DNA from: an uncultured Vampirovibrio sp.
Lineage (GTDB): Bacteria > Cyanobacteriota > Vampirovibrionia > Gastranaerophilales > Gastranaerophilaceae
Reading direction: 5' to 3'
DNA: 64,000 nt
Assembly (NCBI GenBank): GCA_910583725.1
Contig: CAJTXZ010000001.1
Coordinates: 62,001 to 126,000, forward strand
Part shown: positions 1 through 9,637 of the stretch, in pieces
How the letters are laid out: each line of letters starts with the position of its first letter
Numbering within the stretch: the stretch's first letter is position 1
The notes under the pieces: model-generated
What the model saw: only the letters and a program-made list of their open reading frames with translations
Told to the model about the DNA's origin: nothing
Databases searched by the model: none
Made by a program: the position numbers and the translations under genes

Positions 1-411
1 TAATATTTTCGTTGAAGTTCCATCGTCATCAACCGTATAAGCTATATCAAACTCCGCCCCAATAAACAACAGTTCTTTTTTTCTTAGAATATCAATATAG
101 CAACCTTTTAAGGCTCTCAATAACTTGCCCTTAGGAAGGAAAACTTCGATTTCTACATTACCATCTTGTATGTTAAAAACCCTGGCGTGCAAAACTTCGC
201 GCTGAACAGCTGAAATAAAAGCATTACTCAATAAGCGTTCTAATCTATCATTAATATTGGTCTCATCAGGCATTTTATCAGCCACAAGAGTTATACTGTC
301 ATTATAACGAGCATAGCTCTTTACGCTGTAATACACAATACCGGTATCAGAATTAATAGCAATTACGCCGCCTTTAGTTGAAGTTAGATTGGCATTTAAT
401 ACTTCTAGCAT
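1..411 (-). CDS. Unknown protein, 3' part cut by window edge
   Basis: Only the first 137 codons are visible; the gene runs off the left edge of the window. The ATG at 411 lies inside the end of the upstream gene, and the shared bases ATGCTAG give a 7-base overlap, so the two genes are probably translationally coupled. The visible part starts MLEVLNANLTSTKGGVIAIN and has no signal peptide or membrane segment. Its alternating hydrophobic pattern looks like a soluble alpha/beta domain. I do not recognise the family and assign no function. Confidence 0.7.
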   Translation of the reverse strand, partial: MLEVLNANLTSTKGGVIAINSDTGIVYYSVKSYARYNDSITLVADKMPDETNINDRLERLLSNAFISAVQREVLHARVFNIQDGNVEIEVFLPKGKLLRALKGCYIDILRKKELLFIGAEFDIAYTVDDDGTSTKIL

Positions 412-1109
412 AATCTTGAAATCTCGTCACATTTATTACAAAAATTCTCATGCAGATTTGCAGTAGAAGAAACTATGTTTTCAAAATATTGAAGCCTTTC
501 TTCAATATCAGCCTTGTCTGCATTTATTACAAAATTATAGTTTACAGAAATTCTATAAATATAATCATCAATTATTCCATTGGAGTTCAACCCGCCTTGC
601 AGTTTTGATACAGAATAATTTGCCACGCAATTATAATCTTCTAACTTCATCGGAATAAATAGCTTGAAACCCATATTAGAATCCCAATTATTAATTGTGT
701 CGTTGTTAATCTTAGTATTAAATAAGCATAAACGTTTTTTGTTGGTACAACAATCGGCAACAAAGTTTATTCCAACTGCAATATCATCTGATATTTTAAA
801 TTTAGCAAGATTTAAAAATAAATTATTCAATATGTCTTTATTTTTACTGTCATAATCATCTGCCAATAGATCAAGTCTTCTATCAATCAGAGAATATAAT
901 AAATGTACGGAATTCTCAATATCATAAGCAACAACTGGTAATGGAATACCTACTGGCATGTTTGAAGAAATGTCTATTCTAGCTTTTTTAATTTCATAGC
1001 CAAGATGCCTGATTTTATTAGAACCAGTGAAGTCACCAATAAAATCATTTAATTGCGAATACGCATAATTTGCTATTACATACGTAGCTTTTTCTTCTAT
1101 TATCTGCAC
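405..1109 (-). CDS. Unknown protein, 234 aa
   Basis: I do not recognise this 234-residue protein. It starts MQIIEEKATYVIANYAYSQL and has no signal peptide, transmembrane helix or obvious catalytic motif. Cysteines cluster near residues 119-128 (a CC pair, then a C) and again at the C-terminus (C..C then LC), without a clear metal-binding spacing. It is the first gene of a two-gene unit with the overlapping downstream gene at 411, so the products may form a complex. That is inference from spacing only. Confidence 0.6.
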   Translation of the reverse strand: MQIIEEKATYVIANYAYSQLNDFIGDFTGSNKIRHLGYEIKKARIDISSNMPVGIPLPVVAYDIENSVHLLYSLIDRRLDLLADDYDSKNKDILNNLFLNLAKFKISDDIAVGINFVADCCTNKKRLCLFNTKINNDTINNWDSNMGFKLFIPMKLEDYNCVANYSVSKLQGGLNSNGIIDDYIYRISVNYNFVINADKADIEERLQYFENIVSSTANLHENFCNKCDEISRLC

Positions 1110-1551
1110 TTGAATCTCGTTCCAAAAGCTCTATAGTTAAATAAATTGTACACATAAAAGAGAAATATAGCAATGGTTAATTTTAATTATTCACTAAATT
1201 ATTCAAAAAGTATGTTGTTTTTTATCGCTGAATTCAAATAAGTGTAAATTTGTTTCAGCTTTTCATTATCATCTTTTATGATTTGAACTTTTGCTTTAAC
1301 TGCTTTTAATAAGCTAAAGCAATTTATTTGAAAATATTCTATAAATCAAGTTACTTGATAGCACTGTATTTGACAAAGAAAGAGAATACTTGTGCTTTAA
1401 GAAAAAAAATAAAAAACACTAAGATTTGTAAAAATAATCTTTGTTAATATATGTCCTAAGCATATTGGCCGTAGAATTATTCTATTGTTAAATGATTAAC
1501 ACTTAAGATAATACATGAGATTAAAGATTAAATATTAAAAAGGTGGTAATT
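1110..1551. other. Non-coding divergent intergenic region
   Basis: About 440 AT-rich bases separate the leftward unknown gene pair from the rightward glycosyltransferase. I see no ORF of meaningful length, no tRNA and no clear hairpin terminator. It should carry promoters for both directions, but no box is convincing enough to place. An AAGGTGG ribosome-binding site at 1540-1546 precedes the TTG start at 1552. Confidence 0.5.
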
Positions 1552-2799
1552 TTGAATTTTCTATTCTCTCACAGGAACTTTCCGGCTCAGTTTAGACATA
1601 TTATTACAGAACTTGGGAAAAATTCTGAAAACAAAATTGTATTCTTATGCAATACTTCAAATTCTTTTGAGATTAAGGGTGTTAGAAAAGTTTTATACAG
1701 ATTAAAAAGAAAAATTCCAAAAGATTGCCACAGATACTTAAGACAGTATGAAGAAAGCATAATCCATGGGCAGGCTGCAGCCGAGTGTTTGATTCAACTT
1801 AAAAATTCAGGTTTTATTCCTGATATAATTTATTCTCACGGATGGGGAAATTCTATGTTTTTTAAAGATGTGTTTCCGGATGTTCCTTTAATAAATTATT
1901 GCGAATGGTATTACAATTCATCTGGTGCTGATATTGGGTTCGATGGAAATATACCTGATTATGATAAAAAAGCTCTTACAAGGTGCAATAATTCCCAATT
2001 TTTGCAGGATTTAATATCTTGCGATTTAGGAATTTGTCCGACTGAATGGCAAAAAAGCCGGTTTCCAAAAGAATTGCAGAATAAAATTAATGTTATTCAT
2101 GATGGTATAGATACAGATTATTTTATTCCAAATAATGATGTTGAATTTAAAATCCCTGATTCAAATATCATATTAAGCTGCAAGGATGAAGTTTTAACTT
2201 ATGCAACACGGGGAATGGAGCCATACAGAGGTTTTCCTCAGTTTATGGAAATAGCTAAAAAATTGCTCCAAAAAAGAAAAAATCTTCATGCTGTAATAGC
2301 AGGAGAAGACAGGATTTGTTATGGGCCAAAACTTAGAAATACAACATTTAAGGAATTAATGCTAGAAAAGCTGAATTTTAGTGAAGATGAACTTAAAAGA
2401 CTTCATTTTACGGGCGGATTACCGTATATAGAATACAGAAAACTTTTACAGATATCATCCGTTCATTGTTATTTAACTTATCCTTTTGTTTTATCGTGGT
2501 CAATGCTGGAAGCAATGGCGGTTGGGTGTTTAATTGTAGCTTCTAAAACACAGCCGGTGGAGGAAGTAATGAAGGATGGGTATAATGGGTTGCTTGTTGA
2601 TTTCTACGATATTAAAGGTTTTACAAAGACAATTGATGAGATATTGGAAGCAAAAGCAGATAATGGCGGGGTTCATAGTGATAAGAATTTAAAATTAAAA
2701 GCAAATGCAAGAAAAACAATTATTGATAATTATGATTTAAAGAAACTACTGCCAAAACATATTGAGATGATAAAGAATATGACACAGAAGGGTGTTTAA
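1552..2799 (+). CDS. Family 4-type (GT-B fold) glycosyltransferase
   Basis: Predicted cytosolic glycosyltransferase that moves a nucleotide-sugar-derived residue onto a glycan or lipid acceptor. The N-terminus MNFLFSHRNFPAQFRH is typical of the GT4 group. The C-terminal half has the hinge-like NVIHDGID near residue 180 and the donor-binding region SWSMLEAMAVGCLIVAS near residue 320, where the family carries its E-x7-E element (compare QPVEEVM just after). I chose TTG at 1552 because AAGGTGG lies 6 bases upstream and homologues begin at this point; a GTG at 1543 would put the Shine-Dalgarno inside the ORF. The acceptor is unknown. Its position ahead of a type I secretion locus may mean it decorates a surface structure, but no operon is evident. 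Confidence 0.85.
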   Translation: MNFLFSHRNFPAQFRHIITELGKNSENKIVFLCNTSNSFEIKGVRKVLYRLKRKIPKDCHRYLRQYEESIIHGQAAAECLIQLKNSGFIPDIIYSHGWGNSMFFKDVFPDVPLINYCEWYYNSSGADIGFDGNIPDYDKKALTRCNNSQFLQDLISCDLGICPTEWQKSRFPKELQNKINVIHDGIDTDYFIPNNDVEFKIPDSNIILSCKDEVLTYATRGMEPYRGFPQFMEIAKKLLQKRKNLHAVIAGEDRICYGPKLRNTTFKELMLEKLNFSEDELKRLHFTGGLPYIEYRKLLQISSVHCYLTYPFVLSWSMLEAMAVGCLIVASKTQPVEEVMKDGYNGLLVDFYDIKGFTKTIDEILEAKADNGGVHSDKNLKLKANARKTIIDNYDLKKLLPKHIEMIKNMTQKGV

Positions 2800-3053
2800 G
2801 CTTTAAAACAGGGAGTTTTGACATTTTGTAATTTAAAATCTTGAATTAAAAACCAAAATAGACAGAGGGCTTTGTTGGTAATAAAATGATGTTAATGATG
2901 AATTAAATTTGAATTAAAAATTGAAATATTGAATAAAAATTGGCAACTTGTAGGTTGGGTTTTAGGCTAACAATTTAAATAAACAATCAGGAATTAAGAA
3001 AAAATAGATTAATAAAGGCAAATAAAACGTCTGAGGTTAAATTTAAAAGAAGA

Positions 3054-4514
3054 ATAGTAAAAAGGTTATTAATAATTGCACTGTGCGGATTATATACACT
3101 GCCGTGTTTTGCTGAAACTTTAACATTTGATACTTTCCTAGAAACTGCGCTTCAAAATTCATATAAACTAAAGGCTTCTAAAATTGATAAACAGAGTGCA
3201 GAGTATGGGATAAAGGAAGCAAGGGCGGGATATTTTCCGACTTTATCAGGCTATGCGACAACTGAAAGGTATAATGATTTATCTGATGGAGAACGTCAAA
3301 TTACAGCTGTGGGGAATGAAATACTATTAAACAGGGACTATTATCAGGATGTTGCAGCGGTCGGACTAAATTATAATCTTTTTGATTTTGGAATAAGAAA
3401 AAGAGGTTTAGATATTGCAAAGGCGGATGACAAGCAGAAAGAAATGCTTTTATTGAAAGATGTTAGAGATTTAAAGCTTGATGTTGTTGATTTGTATGGC
3501 GAAACTCTTGCATTATACAAGGCTTTGGGGATTAAGAGGCAGATTTTAGAATTGCAGAATGAACTTTTTAGTATAAATAAAAGATTAAGAAATGCTGGGG
3601 AGTTATCAGAAATTGAGGTTACAAATTCTGAAATAGATATATCTGAAACAAGGTCTGATATTACAGAATTAGAGAATAATTTATCAAAAAGATTGAGTGA
3701 GTTTTCGTATTATACAAATAAAAGTTATGCGGCCGATAATGTTGAGATAGACGATTTTCCTGAAAGTTTAGATGGTGAAGATGATATGCCTGATGTGCTT
3801 CCCATAGGCAATGTTGCAAGGAAGAGAGAGGAAGATAATCACAAAAACCCGGATAAAGCAGACAACAAAACTGCAAAATTATCAATTGAAAAAACTATTA
3901 AACAATCTGATTACAAAAAACCTGCAAAAGAGGATGATAGGGATTTTGATATTGAAAATTCTCTTGAAGCTAAAACTTATGACCTTGAAATATTAAAGAA
4001 ACAGAAAGAATATGAAATACAGAAGAGGGCTAATTTTCCCAAGGTTTCGTTTGATACAAGGTATAATTTGTATGGTTCTGATTCTAATAAATATTTTGAC
4101 AGTTTTTCTGATATCGAACAAAGGAGTTTATCATTCAGGATTTCAACATCATTTACTATGTTTGATGGGATGAAGAATATTAATACGGTGAATAAAAGGA
4201 AGTTGGAGGTTGAAAAATTAAAGGTACAAAAGGAGATGGAACTTGCCGAATTAAAAAAGAAATATGAACAGATAAGGCTTGATGCTGAGAATTCTTTTTT
4301 GCAGGATGAGAATAATAAAAGGACATTGGGTTTGGTTAATAAAAATCTTGAAAATCTTGAAAGATTAAATGCAAACGGCATAATAGCAAAGGCAGAATGT
4401 GTTAAGAAAAAACTTGAATTATTGGATAAAAAGCAAAGGCTTGAAGAAACAAGGATTAGGAATTATGTTAACAGGTATAAGTTAGGAGTATTAAATGGGA
4501 ATGGGGTTGAATGA
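3054..4514 (+). CDS. TolC-like outer-membrane efflux/secretion protein with no canonical start
   Basis: Outer-membrane factor of the TolC family, expected to form the trimeric exit duct of the type I secretion system encoded downstream. The protein has the two long coiled-coil halves of the family, and the first repeat begins LTFDTFLETALQNSYKLKAS. A basic, lysine-rich insert at about residues 240-295 separates the halves. The frame is open upstream of the first GTG (3309) back to about 3000. From an ATA codon at 3054 it reads as a classical signal peptide (MVKRLLIIALCGLYTLPCFA, cleavage before ETLTF). No ATG, GTG or TTG is available in frame before 3309, and starting there would delete the signal peptide. 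The gene therefore uses a rare start, has lost its start, or carries a base error. Confidence 0.75.
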   Translation: MVKRLLIIALCGLYTLPCFAETLTFDTFLETALQNSYKLKASKIDKQSAEYGIKEARAGYFPTLSGYATTERYNDLSDGERQITAVGNEILLNRDYYQDVAAVGLNYNLFDFGIRKRGLDIAKADDKQKEMLLLKDVRDLKLDVVDLYGETLALYKALGIKRQILELQNELFSINKRLRNAGELSEIEVTNSEIDISETRSDITELENNLSKRLSEFSYYTNKSYAADNVEIDDFPESLDGEDDMPDVLPIGNVARKREEDNHKNPDKADNKTAKLSIEKTIKQSDYKKPAKEDDRDFDIENSLEAKTYDLEILKKQKEYEIQKRANFPKVSFDTRYNLYGSDSNKYFDSFSDIEQRSLSFRISTSFTMFDGMKNINTVNKRKLEVEKLKVQKEMELAELKKKYEQIRLDAENSFLQDENNKRTLGLVNKNLENLERLNANGIIAKAECVKKKLELLDKKQRLEETRIRNYVNRYKLGVLNGNGVE

Positions 4515-4834
4515 AAATATTGCAGGGTTATTGAAAATGAATAGTAATGGCCTTGTATATAATTGCTACAATTAATATGTAAAATATACAAAGAATGCAA
4601 GGCTAAATCAGTCTTGGAACTGGGTTTGAGTAGAGAAATTATTATTTTGGTTGAGATTTGAATTATTAGTTGAAATGTTGTTTGGATTAGGGGTTGATTG
4701 AGTGGTTGGAAATATGAATTTGGGATTGGGTTGGTTTAATGGTTTGGTTTAGGGTTTTTATTAAGATTTACATTGAGTGTTGAAATTTAGGTTTAAGGGG
4801 AGTATGATGAGAGAAAGAAATAATAAAGGTTATA
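4515..4834. other. Non-coding, cytosine-poor G/T-rich spacer
   Basis: This 320-base spacer between the TolC-like gene and the next ORF has no plausible ORF. From about 4,600 on, the plus strand is almost free of cytosine and rich in TTG, TGG and GGG runs, and this bias continues into the RTX gene. No hairpin terminator is visible. It may be decayed sequence or carry the promoter for the downstream genes. Confidence 0.4.
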
Positions 4835-6070
4835 GTGTTTAAGGGATTTAAAAATTTTAACTTTATCAAATTAGTAAGAAGCAACAGAAATGTCAGGTGG
4901 TGGCTGATTTGTGGACTTATTTTTCTGATTGCATTTTTTGTGTCATTGTGTTTATTAATCCAACATAATAGAAACAACATATACAATTTAGATATTAAAG
5001 TTCTTGGCAGTTTAAAGTATAATATGACTAAGCCTAAAATAGTAGCAATTAAAACAAAAGATCCAGATAGCTTATGGATGGAGACACAATTTTTAATTTT
5101 TGATGATAATAATAAAAGTCATATTGAAATTTTTTACCCAGAAACCAATAAAATAAGTATACTGCCTAAAAGCAATTTAAATGGCAATTTTCAGAATTAC
5201 CTGCCTCTTATACATACACCTAATAAGTTTGCAACCATAAATATAATAAAAGAAAAAAATAATGACGTTTGCGGCATAGAAATCTTTGATATGCATACGA
5301 ATAAGTGGCAAAAATTAAAAATCAAGCCCATACTAAGGGAAGCCAAATGTCCGCCTTCTATTGATATAATATATTCAAAAGATAAAAAACCGTTACTTCT
5401 CATTTGGGGTGGAGTAAATTGCAAGACAAAAAAAGTTCAGAATACTATGGAGGTTATTGATTTACTTAGTGATAAGCTATTAGAGAAAATAAATATTAAT
5501 TTTCGAGGCGGCAAAATAGTTCAATTAGATAATGATTATTATTTAATAGGAGCTCAGGAGTCAGACAATGAGCCAGTTGTTATTCAATCCAAAAAAATTA
5601 AATTAAACATATTGCCGTTTGCATCTGAGGGGCCAATAGTATATCGTTTTAACAAAATATTCACTGGGACACTATCAAGCTCTTTGGATAGAGAAGCATT
5701 GCTTGTAATTGACAACAAAAATAAAAATTTAGTTGAATATGAAATGCCAAATAATATAGATAGTTCCATAAGAGTTAATAAAATTAATATTCCTAAAAAA
5801 TATAAAGAATATTGTCTAGTTAGCAATATAGATACCAATAAAGGAATAATATTGATTTTTAAAAATAATATCAAACAACTATTAGTTTTATTTAGAAACA
5901 CACAAAATACAAAACAGAACAGCAGTTTTATCTACAGATTCATCTTGCTCAAAGAAATAGAGCTAGGGTTAGATATGACAAACGCAAAATTCTTAGAAGA
6001 AGGTAAGATTAAATATATGTCATTAATATGCATTAGTAATAATAAAATTATCAGAATAATCATGCGATAA
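4835..6070 (+). CDS. Membrane-anchored protein, possibly Kelch-like beta-propeller
   Basis: A 411-residue protein with one N-terminal transmembrane helix at about residues 24-43 (WLICGLIFLIAFFVSLCLLI) and basic residues before it, giving a predicted topology of inside N-terminus and exported C-terminus. The exported part has spaced Kelch-like elements such as DMHTNKWQKL and LLIWGGVNCKTKKVQNTMEV, suggesting a beta-propeller, but I cannot count blades with confidence. GTG at 4835 is supported by AAAGG five bases upstream. It lies 17 bases before the RTX gene and is probably cotranscribed, so a role as periplasmic or surface partner of the secreted protein is possible. I do not recognise a named family. 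Confidence 0.6.
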   Translation: MFKGFKNFNFIKLVRSNRNVRWWLICGLIFLIAFFVSLCLLIQHNRNNIYNLDIKVLGSLKYNMTKPKIVAIKTKDPDSLWMETQFLIFDDNNKSHIEIFYPETNKISILPKSNLNGNFQNYLPLIHTPNKFATINIIKEKNNDVCGIEIFDMHTNKWQKLKIKPILREAKCPPSIDIIYSKDKKPLLLIWGGVNCKTKKVQNTMEVIDLLSDKLLEKININFRGGKIVQLDNDYYLIGAQESDNEPVVIQSKKIKLNILPFASEGPIVYRFNKIFTGTLSSSLDREALLVIDNKNKNLVEYEMPNNIDSSIRVNKINIPKKYKEYCLVSNIDTNKGIILIFKNNIKQLLVLFRNTQNTKQNSSFIYRFILLKEIELGLDMTNAKFLEEGKIKYMSLICISNNKIIRIIMR

Positions 6071-6087
6071 AAGGAGTGAGAAGTATT

Positions 6088-9000
6088 ATGGGCACAAATC
6101 AATCACCAATTTCAAAATGGTTTACAAATACAAGAGATCAAGCTTATGCATTATTTGATATAATGTATAGCAATACAGCCAATAACACCGGATGCAAAAA
6201 AGAAGATTTGGCAAACGCTTTTGTTCATGCTTACGTATCAGCAACACTGAGTAAAAAAATAGGTTCTACACTAGCATTAAATCTGGGATATTTAAAAGAA
6301 ATTGCAACAAGAAATGATGAGATATCAAATTTTGGCGGCTTACTGCCAGCTTTCTTAGATACAAATAGAGATTTATGGAACAACCAAAAAGGCATTGAGT
6401 ATGCGCATAAAAATTTTGCGAACGATAAGGAACTTGCCCATGCAATATTTGAAGATGTTATGAGCCCGAACTCCAATTTCATTGTTGACTATTTAAACGA
6501 TTCAAGAAGATGGAGTCAAAATGCAACAGAAAATAATTTGTGGGACATTATCAAACAATCGACGTTTATAATGCAGGCAATATCAGAAAGCATAAAGGGC
6601 TACTTCCTTCAAGCCCAATCTACTCAGCCCATTGTAGTCGATCCTATACTTTTAGATTTGAATGGGGATGGGGTTATTGGGACTACAGCTCTTAAGGATG
6701 GGGTGTATTTTGACCATAATGGGGATAAATTTGCAGAAAAAACTTCTTGGGTGAGCAAGGATGATGGAATACTGGTCATTGACAAAAACAATAATGGCAA
6801 TATTGACAATGGTTCAGAGATATTTGGGGATAACTATGTCAAAAGTAATGGTTCAAAGGCAACATCAGGGTTTGATGCACTTCGTGATTTAGATAACAAT
6901 AATGATGGGGTTATTAGTGCGGAGGATAGCGAATTTAGCAATATTAAGATATTAAAAGGGGATGGAACATTATTAACATTAGAAGAAGCTGGGATAACAT
7001 CTATTAGTTTGAGTTCAACTGTTAAGAATGAAGTGGATGAGAATGGGAATACACTTGTGTCTTCCGGTAGTTTTGTTAGGAGTGATGGGAGTGTTGGAAG
7101 TTTAGGGGATTTTAATTTAGTTGTTGATAGGGTGGATAGTGTTGAGGTTGATAAGGTTGAAGTGTCTGAGGAAGTTAGTGCTCTTCCTGATGTTAGGGGG
7201 TTTGGGTTAGTACGTAGTTTACATCAGGCGATGATGTTGGATAATAGCGGGGAATTAAAGAGGTTAGTTGAAGGGTTTGTTAATAGCTCTTCTGCTGCTG
7301 AGAGAAGGAATATTATAGGGGAGATATTGTATAAGTGGAGCGGGGCAGATAAAGCCAGTGTTAGTGACGGATATCATTACAAAGGAAAGAAATTATATGT
7401 TATAGAGCAGTTTGTTGGAAGAAAGTTTATTGGGATAAATAATGATGGTCATCCTAATGCTTGGGCTGCTCCTTTATTAGATAATTGTTTTAATAAGATT
7501 AGTGATTATGTGTATTATAGTTTAGGGATTCAGGTTGATGGGGAATTAAAGAGTATATATGATTTAATTGAATTAGAATATAGCTTTGATGATGAAAGTG
7601 TTAGGTATAATTTTGATAAGGTTATAGGGTATATTGATAGTGTTATTGAAGACAATGATGGGAATGGTAAGGATAAGTTATTAGAAGTTACACAAATTAT
7701 CAGGGCTTTTGGGTTTGATAAAAAGGATGGATATAATGAATATGTTGAACATTACAGCTCTATGGGTGAAGAGTATAAGAATATATTAGATGTTGTTGGA
7801 AAGATATCTATTCAGGGAACAGAGTTTGATGATAATATAGAGGGGACAATGAGTGCCGATGCTGTGTTTGGCGGAGGCGGGAATGATACTATTATGTCAA
7901 GACAGGGGGATGATTTGGTTTATGGGGGTGAGGGGGAAGATTATATAGATGCATGTGATGGGAATGATATTGTGTATGGCGGAGCAGGGAATGATTCAAT
8001 AATGGGTGGCGCAGGAAATGATGTTCTTTATGGCGGGGATGGAAATGATAGTATTGATGGAGGATATGGGGATGATACAATATATGGAGAGGGTGGGGAT
8101 GATGTGATATCTGCTGTCGGGGGAAGCAGCACTATATATGGAGGCAGCGGGAATGACGTTATTAATGTTAAGGCACACTATAACACAATTGACGGCGGGG
8201 ATGGAAATGACACAATCAAGGTGGAGCAAGGCTTTGGAAATAGCATAATAATGGGCGGCAAGGGTGATGATGTTATCGAGGTAGAAAAATATGACAGCAG
8301 ATATAGCGGCAATGTATCTGCAGTTTATATATATTGTCTTGGAGATGGAAATGATGTCATTAAAAGAACATGGCCTGAGATAGATGATATGTTGAGGTTT
8401 GGAGAAGGTATTACAAAGGATAATATAATATTCAGAGGAGAAGAAAGAGATTTAATTATTGAATTTAAAGATAATGAAGGTTCGATTAGACTTGAGGGTG
8501 CCTTATATGGTAATTCTTCCTCAACTGTTAAAAAGATTGCATTTAGGGATGGAAGTGTAATGGATGTTATGGAAATAGTAGAGAAAGGGTTTAGTATCAG
8601 GGGAGACGAAGGGGATAACACCATTAAAGGAACTATTGCAGATGATATAATATATGGATACGGAGGAAATGATTCATTATTGGGTGATGATGGGGATGAT
8701 GTTATTTACGGAGGGGAAGGAAATGATACGATATCCGGTGGAAGAGGCCATAGCCTTTTATACGGCGGCGCAGGCAATGATTCTATCATAGGAAATTATG
8801 GAAATGACACAATATACGGAGAAGACGGAGATGATTATATTAACGCAGGATATGGAAATGATACAATATACGGCGGCAATGGTAATGATACAATAATCAG
8901 CGGAAGCACTAACGGTTATGAATATGCATACATTGAAGGCGGAGATGGAAACGACAGAATTGAAATACTGGCAGGAATTAATACAATTGTCGGCGGCAAG

Positions 9001-9600
9001 GGCGATGACTATATCTATACAGGAAGCACTTCATCACTTGCAGTAAGCTTTAATGGAGGATGTGACCAATTTATCTATAACCTTGGAGATGGAAATGATA
9101 CAATTAACAATTATGGTCCCAATGATACCGATACACTTAGGTTTGGTGAAGGTATTACGTTAGATAATATATTATTCAGGGCTTCCGGAAATGATTTAAT
9201 TATCAGCTTCAAGGATAACGAAGGGTCAATTAGGATTGAATATGGAGCTATGAGCAATAACACCTCATACAGAATTGAGAATTATAAGTTTAGTGATGGG
9301 ACAGTACTAAGTTATGAGGGGATGATGGAGATTAAAAGAGCTCAAGAAGAGGCTGCGACTGCCGGGGTGCAGAAGCAGACTGAAAGCTTGGGTGCGCTGG
9401 ACGGCGATACTGCGGGGCTTTGTGAATTATCGGATAATGGATGTGATGGCGATAATGGTTCCTTGATAACCAATTATGATATCAATAAGATAATTCAGGA
9501 TATGGCAGGGTATGATACGGCGGAAGATGCAATGATGAGCTACAGCGATGATATTAACCAGGAAAAAGAGCTTATGACTTTGGTTAATTCGGGGGTGTAA
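6088..9600 (+). CDS. Large RTX (GGxGxD repeat) secreted protein
   Basis: Secreted calcium-binding repeat protein of about 1,170 residues, the likely cargo of the adjoining type I secretion genes. The N-terminal ~130 residues (NAFVHAYVSATL...DLWNNQKGIEYA) resemble the DUF6973-type helical domain. Next come EF-hand-like motifs around 190-290 (DLNGDGV, DKNNNGNIDNGSE, DLDNNNDGVISAED), an unrecognised central region of about 300 residues, and two blocks of GGxGNDxxYGG nonapeptides at about 590-740 and 850-980. Each block is followed by a module of the LRFGEGIT...FKDNEGSIR type. The C-terminus is acidic and would hold the uncleaved secretion signal. I chose ATG 6088 over GTG 6076 because AAGGAG directly abuts the GTG. 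Toxin versus adhesin cannot be decided. Codon use switches from GGG-rich (first block) to GGA/GGC-rich (second block). Confidence 0.9.
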   Translation: MGTNQSPISKWFTNTRDQAYALFDIMYSNTANNTGCKKEDLANAFVHAYVSATLSKKIGSTLALNLGYLKEIATRNDEISNFGGLLPAFLDTNRDLWNNQKGIEYAHKNFANDKELAHAIFEDVMSPNSNFIVDYLNDSRRWSQNATENNLWDIIKQSTFIMQAISESIKGYFLQAQSTQPIVVDPILLDLNGDGVIGTTALKDGVYFDHNGDKFAEKTSWVSKDDGILVIDKNNNGNIDNGSEIFGDNYVKSNGSKATSGFDALRDLDNNNDGVISAEDSEFSNIKILKGDGTLLTLEEAGITSISLSSTVKNEVDENGNTLVSSGSFVRSDGSVGSLGDFNLVVDRVDSVEVDKVEVSEEVSALPDVRGFGLVRSLHQAMMLDNSGELKRLVEGFVNSSSAAERRNIIGEILYKWSGADKASVSDGYHYKGKKLYVIEQFVGRKFIGINNDGHPNAWAAPLLDNCFNKISDYVYYSLGIQVDGELKSIYDLIELEYSFDDESVRYNFDKVIGYIDSVIEDNDGNGKDKLLEVTQIIRAFGFDKKDGYNEYVEHYSSMGEEYKNILDVVGKISIQGTEFDDNIEGTMSADAVFGGGGNDTIMSRQGDDLVYGGEGEDYIDACDGNDIVYGGAGNDSIMGGAGNDVLYGGDGNDSIDGGYGDDTIYGEGGDDVISAVGGSSTIYGGSGNDVINVKAHYNTIDGGDGNDTIKVEQGFGNSIIMGGKGDDVIEVEKYDSRYSGNVSAVYIYCLGDGNDVIKRTWPEIDDMLRFGEGITKDNIIFRGEERDLIIEFKDNEGSIRLEGALYGNSSSTVKKIAFRDGSVMDVMEIVEKGFSIRGDEGDNTIKGTIADDIIYGYGGNDSLLGDDGDDVIYGGEGNDTISGGRGHSLLYGGAGNDSIIGNYGNDTIYGEDGDDYINAGYGNDTIYGGNGNDTIISGSTNGYEYAYIEGGDGNDRIEILAGINTIVGGKGDDYIYTGSTSSLAVSFNGGCDQFIYNLGDGNDTINNYGPNDTDTLRFGEGITLDNILFRASGNDLIISFKDNEGSIRIEYGAMSNNTSYRIENYKFSDGTVLSYEGMMEIKRAQEEAATAGVQKQTESLGALDGDTAGLCELSDNGCDGDNGSLITNYDINKIIQDMAGYDTAEDAMMSYSDDINQEKELMTLVNSGV

Positions 9601-9637
9601 AGTTTTTGCATAAGTTTGTCCGGTGGAAGGTTTTGTT

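Noticed and set aside
8000..8230. Minus-strand ORFs inside the RTX and prepilin genes
   Set aside because: Repetitive glycine codons create open frames on the other strand; they lack starts with ribosome-binding sites and follow the repeat periodicity.
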